A stretch of 64,000 bases of DNA. Origin: Pedobacter sp. WC2423 (lineage in GTDB: Bacteria; Bacteroidota; Bacteroidia; Sphingobacteriales; Sphingobacteriaceae). Of this stretch, positions 63,171-64,000 are shown piece by piece. Location of the stretch: the NCBI RefSeq assembly GCF_040822065.1, contig NZ_CP162005.1, positions 3,348,001-3,412,000 of the forward strand, in the 5' to 3' direction. The position numbers were made by a program, and so were the translations under genes. The notes under the pieces were generated by a model, which searched no databases, had not been told where the DNA came from, and saw only the letters and a program-made list of their open reading frames with translations. The stretch's first letter is position 1. The number at the start of each line of letters is the position of its first letter.

Positions 63171-64000
63171 CTATTCAGATCCTCCAAATTCATCTTCTAC
63201 ACTTTCCGACAAATCATACATCAGCCATTGCTTGCTTGTGACCTCGGCTGTCTTACTTTTTAACAGCTTGATAAAATCAGCCACCCCTGCAGGTTCGTTT
63301 CCATTTCCATGAATCAGAACGATACTGCCCGCAGCAGGCTTCTGCCCTTTTGCTAACCAGGCATCACTCCCTACCGGGATAATCCCATAAGCTAAAACTT
63401 TATCCACTACCCGCTGATCAGAAACCAGCCCCGGGAACCTGAAAAAAACAGAAGGAATCAAACCATGCTGCAACATCGCCAGTTCGGTACCCAATATTTC
63501 AAAATTCATATCCGTACCCGGTTCTAACAGAAAATTAGTCTTTAAGGGTGCAGTCGGGCTCACATGGTGATTGAAAGAGTGATCAATCCAGGTGATATCA
63601 ATTTCTTTTTTTGCAACCAGTTCTTTCAGCCAGTTCAAATCGTCAGTATGTGTTAACATCCAGCGTCCGGTTATAGAAAGCGCTACAGGAACAGGCTGCT
63701 CAATTTTTGCAAACTCCTTAATCAATGAAGTGAAGATAATCCGGTCCAGCGGTTTATGCGAAGGACAAAGATCGATAGTCAGCGTTATTCCTTTGTCTTT
63801 AAGGAAGCCATGGGTAACTCCGGCATCCTGTAATGCCAGTGCTTGTTTTGCTGCAGCATCATAAGCTTTAAAATATGGGGTCTGCTGAAAATAAGCTTTT
63901 GAACTTTTCCAGTCCATTGGGCGTACCACAACATCGGCAATCAATTGTGTCGTTAAAGTCTGTGGATTGACAGTCAGGTAAACTACTTTACCCGATTTTT
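63171..64000 (-). CDS. Polysaccharide-deacetylase-like exported protein (5' end outside window)
   Basis: The frame is open to the last base of the window, so the N-terminus is missing; a TTG at 63944 is not the real start. The visible part has a NodB-like fold: ITLTIDLCPSHKPLDR (first motif, ID instead of the usual DD), ITWIDHSFNHHVSP (the H-x-H type metal motif), VFFRFPGLVSDQRV (arginine/proline loop) and SIVLIHGNG (the late His). It may remove acetyl groups from a polysaccharide; the changed first motif may alter metal use. It is convergent with ahcY. Confidence 0.8.
   Translation of the reverse strand, partial: KSGKVVYLTVNPQTLTTQLIADVVVRPMDWKSSKAYFQQTPYFKAYDAAAKQALALQDAGVTHGFLKDKGITLTIDLCPSHKPLDRIIFTSLIKEFAKIEQPVPVALSITGRWMLTHTDDLNWLKELVAKKEIDITWIDHSFNHHVSPTAPLKTNFLLEPGTDMNFEILGTELAMLQHGLIPSVFFRFPGLVSDQRVVDKVLAYGIIPVGSDAWLAKGQKPAAGSIVLIHGNGNEPAGVADFIKLLKSKTAEVTSKQWLMYDLSESVEDEFGGSE

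Overview
The window looks like chromosome from a Bacteroidota bacterium of the Sphingobacteriaceae, most probably Pedobacter or a close relative. That placement is inferred from gene families, not from a marker search. The pointers are paired SusC/SusD transporters, a Y_Y_Y-type sensor, many Tat-signal sugar oxidoreductases, Bacteroidetes-only families (DUF1599, BT_3928-type DoxX protein), type VI secretion parts of the Bacteroidetes kind, moderate to low GC, and promoters that fit the Bacteroidetes -33/-7 pattern (TTG ... TAnnTTTG). No tRNA, rRNA or CRISPR array was seen.

Layout. Positions 1-17.1 kb hold a polysaccharide utilisation locus: the end of a membrane sensor/regulator, SusC/SusD pair 1, a GH144-like enzyme (a family of beta-1,2-glucanases), a GH43-like protein, a GH3 beta-glucosidase, then SusC/SusD pair 2. 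An esterase follows. A repeat-rich convergent intergenic region (17.97-18.41 kb) carries a (TTTC)17 tract between two large hairpins that share a perfect 45-bp inverted repeat. YebC and an SDR-type threonine dehydrogenase come next.

Positions 20.4-30.8 kb are a one-directional, ten-gene operon for 3-keto-glycoside metabolism: a three-part FAD/cytochrome c glycoside 3-dehydrogenase, two Gfo/Idh/MocA oxidoreductases, a DUF1080 protein, three TIM-barrel isomerase-like proteins and an MFS permease. An intact IS3-family element (30815-32257, AAT target duplication, A6G frameshift site) sits exactly in the loop of this operon's terminator. The operon could process the glucosides released by the upstream locus; that link is an inference.

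Positions 32.4-43.8 kb are mostly housekeeping: asd, a PBP4-type carboxypeptidase, GH20 hexosaminidase, truA, a thioesterase, aroK, an ABC permease, a DoxX-type protein, DUF1599, folP, cdaA and a bacilliredoxin.

Positions 44.0-56.25 kb are a compact minus-strand type VI secretion cargo island without the structural core: two Hcp-like TssD tube proteins, VgrG, a DUF2235 alpha/beta-hydrolase (probable lipase effector), a DUF2931 lipoprotein, a DUF4280 PAAR-like tip, a large OmpA-domain protein and several unrecognised proteins, some of which may be immunity or adaptor factors.

Positions 56.3-61.4 kb are accessory: two lipoproteins (one with an HExxH zincin motif), about 1.2 kb of decayed sequence with apparent MarR-like and acyltransferase fragments, and a two-gene module of a GHKL ATPase with a STAS-like DUF4325 protein. 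The window closes with ahcY behind a clear promoter and a truncated polysaccharide-deacetylase-like gene.
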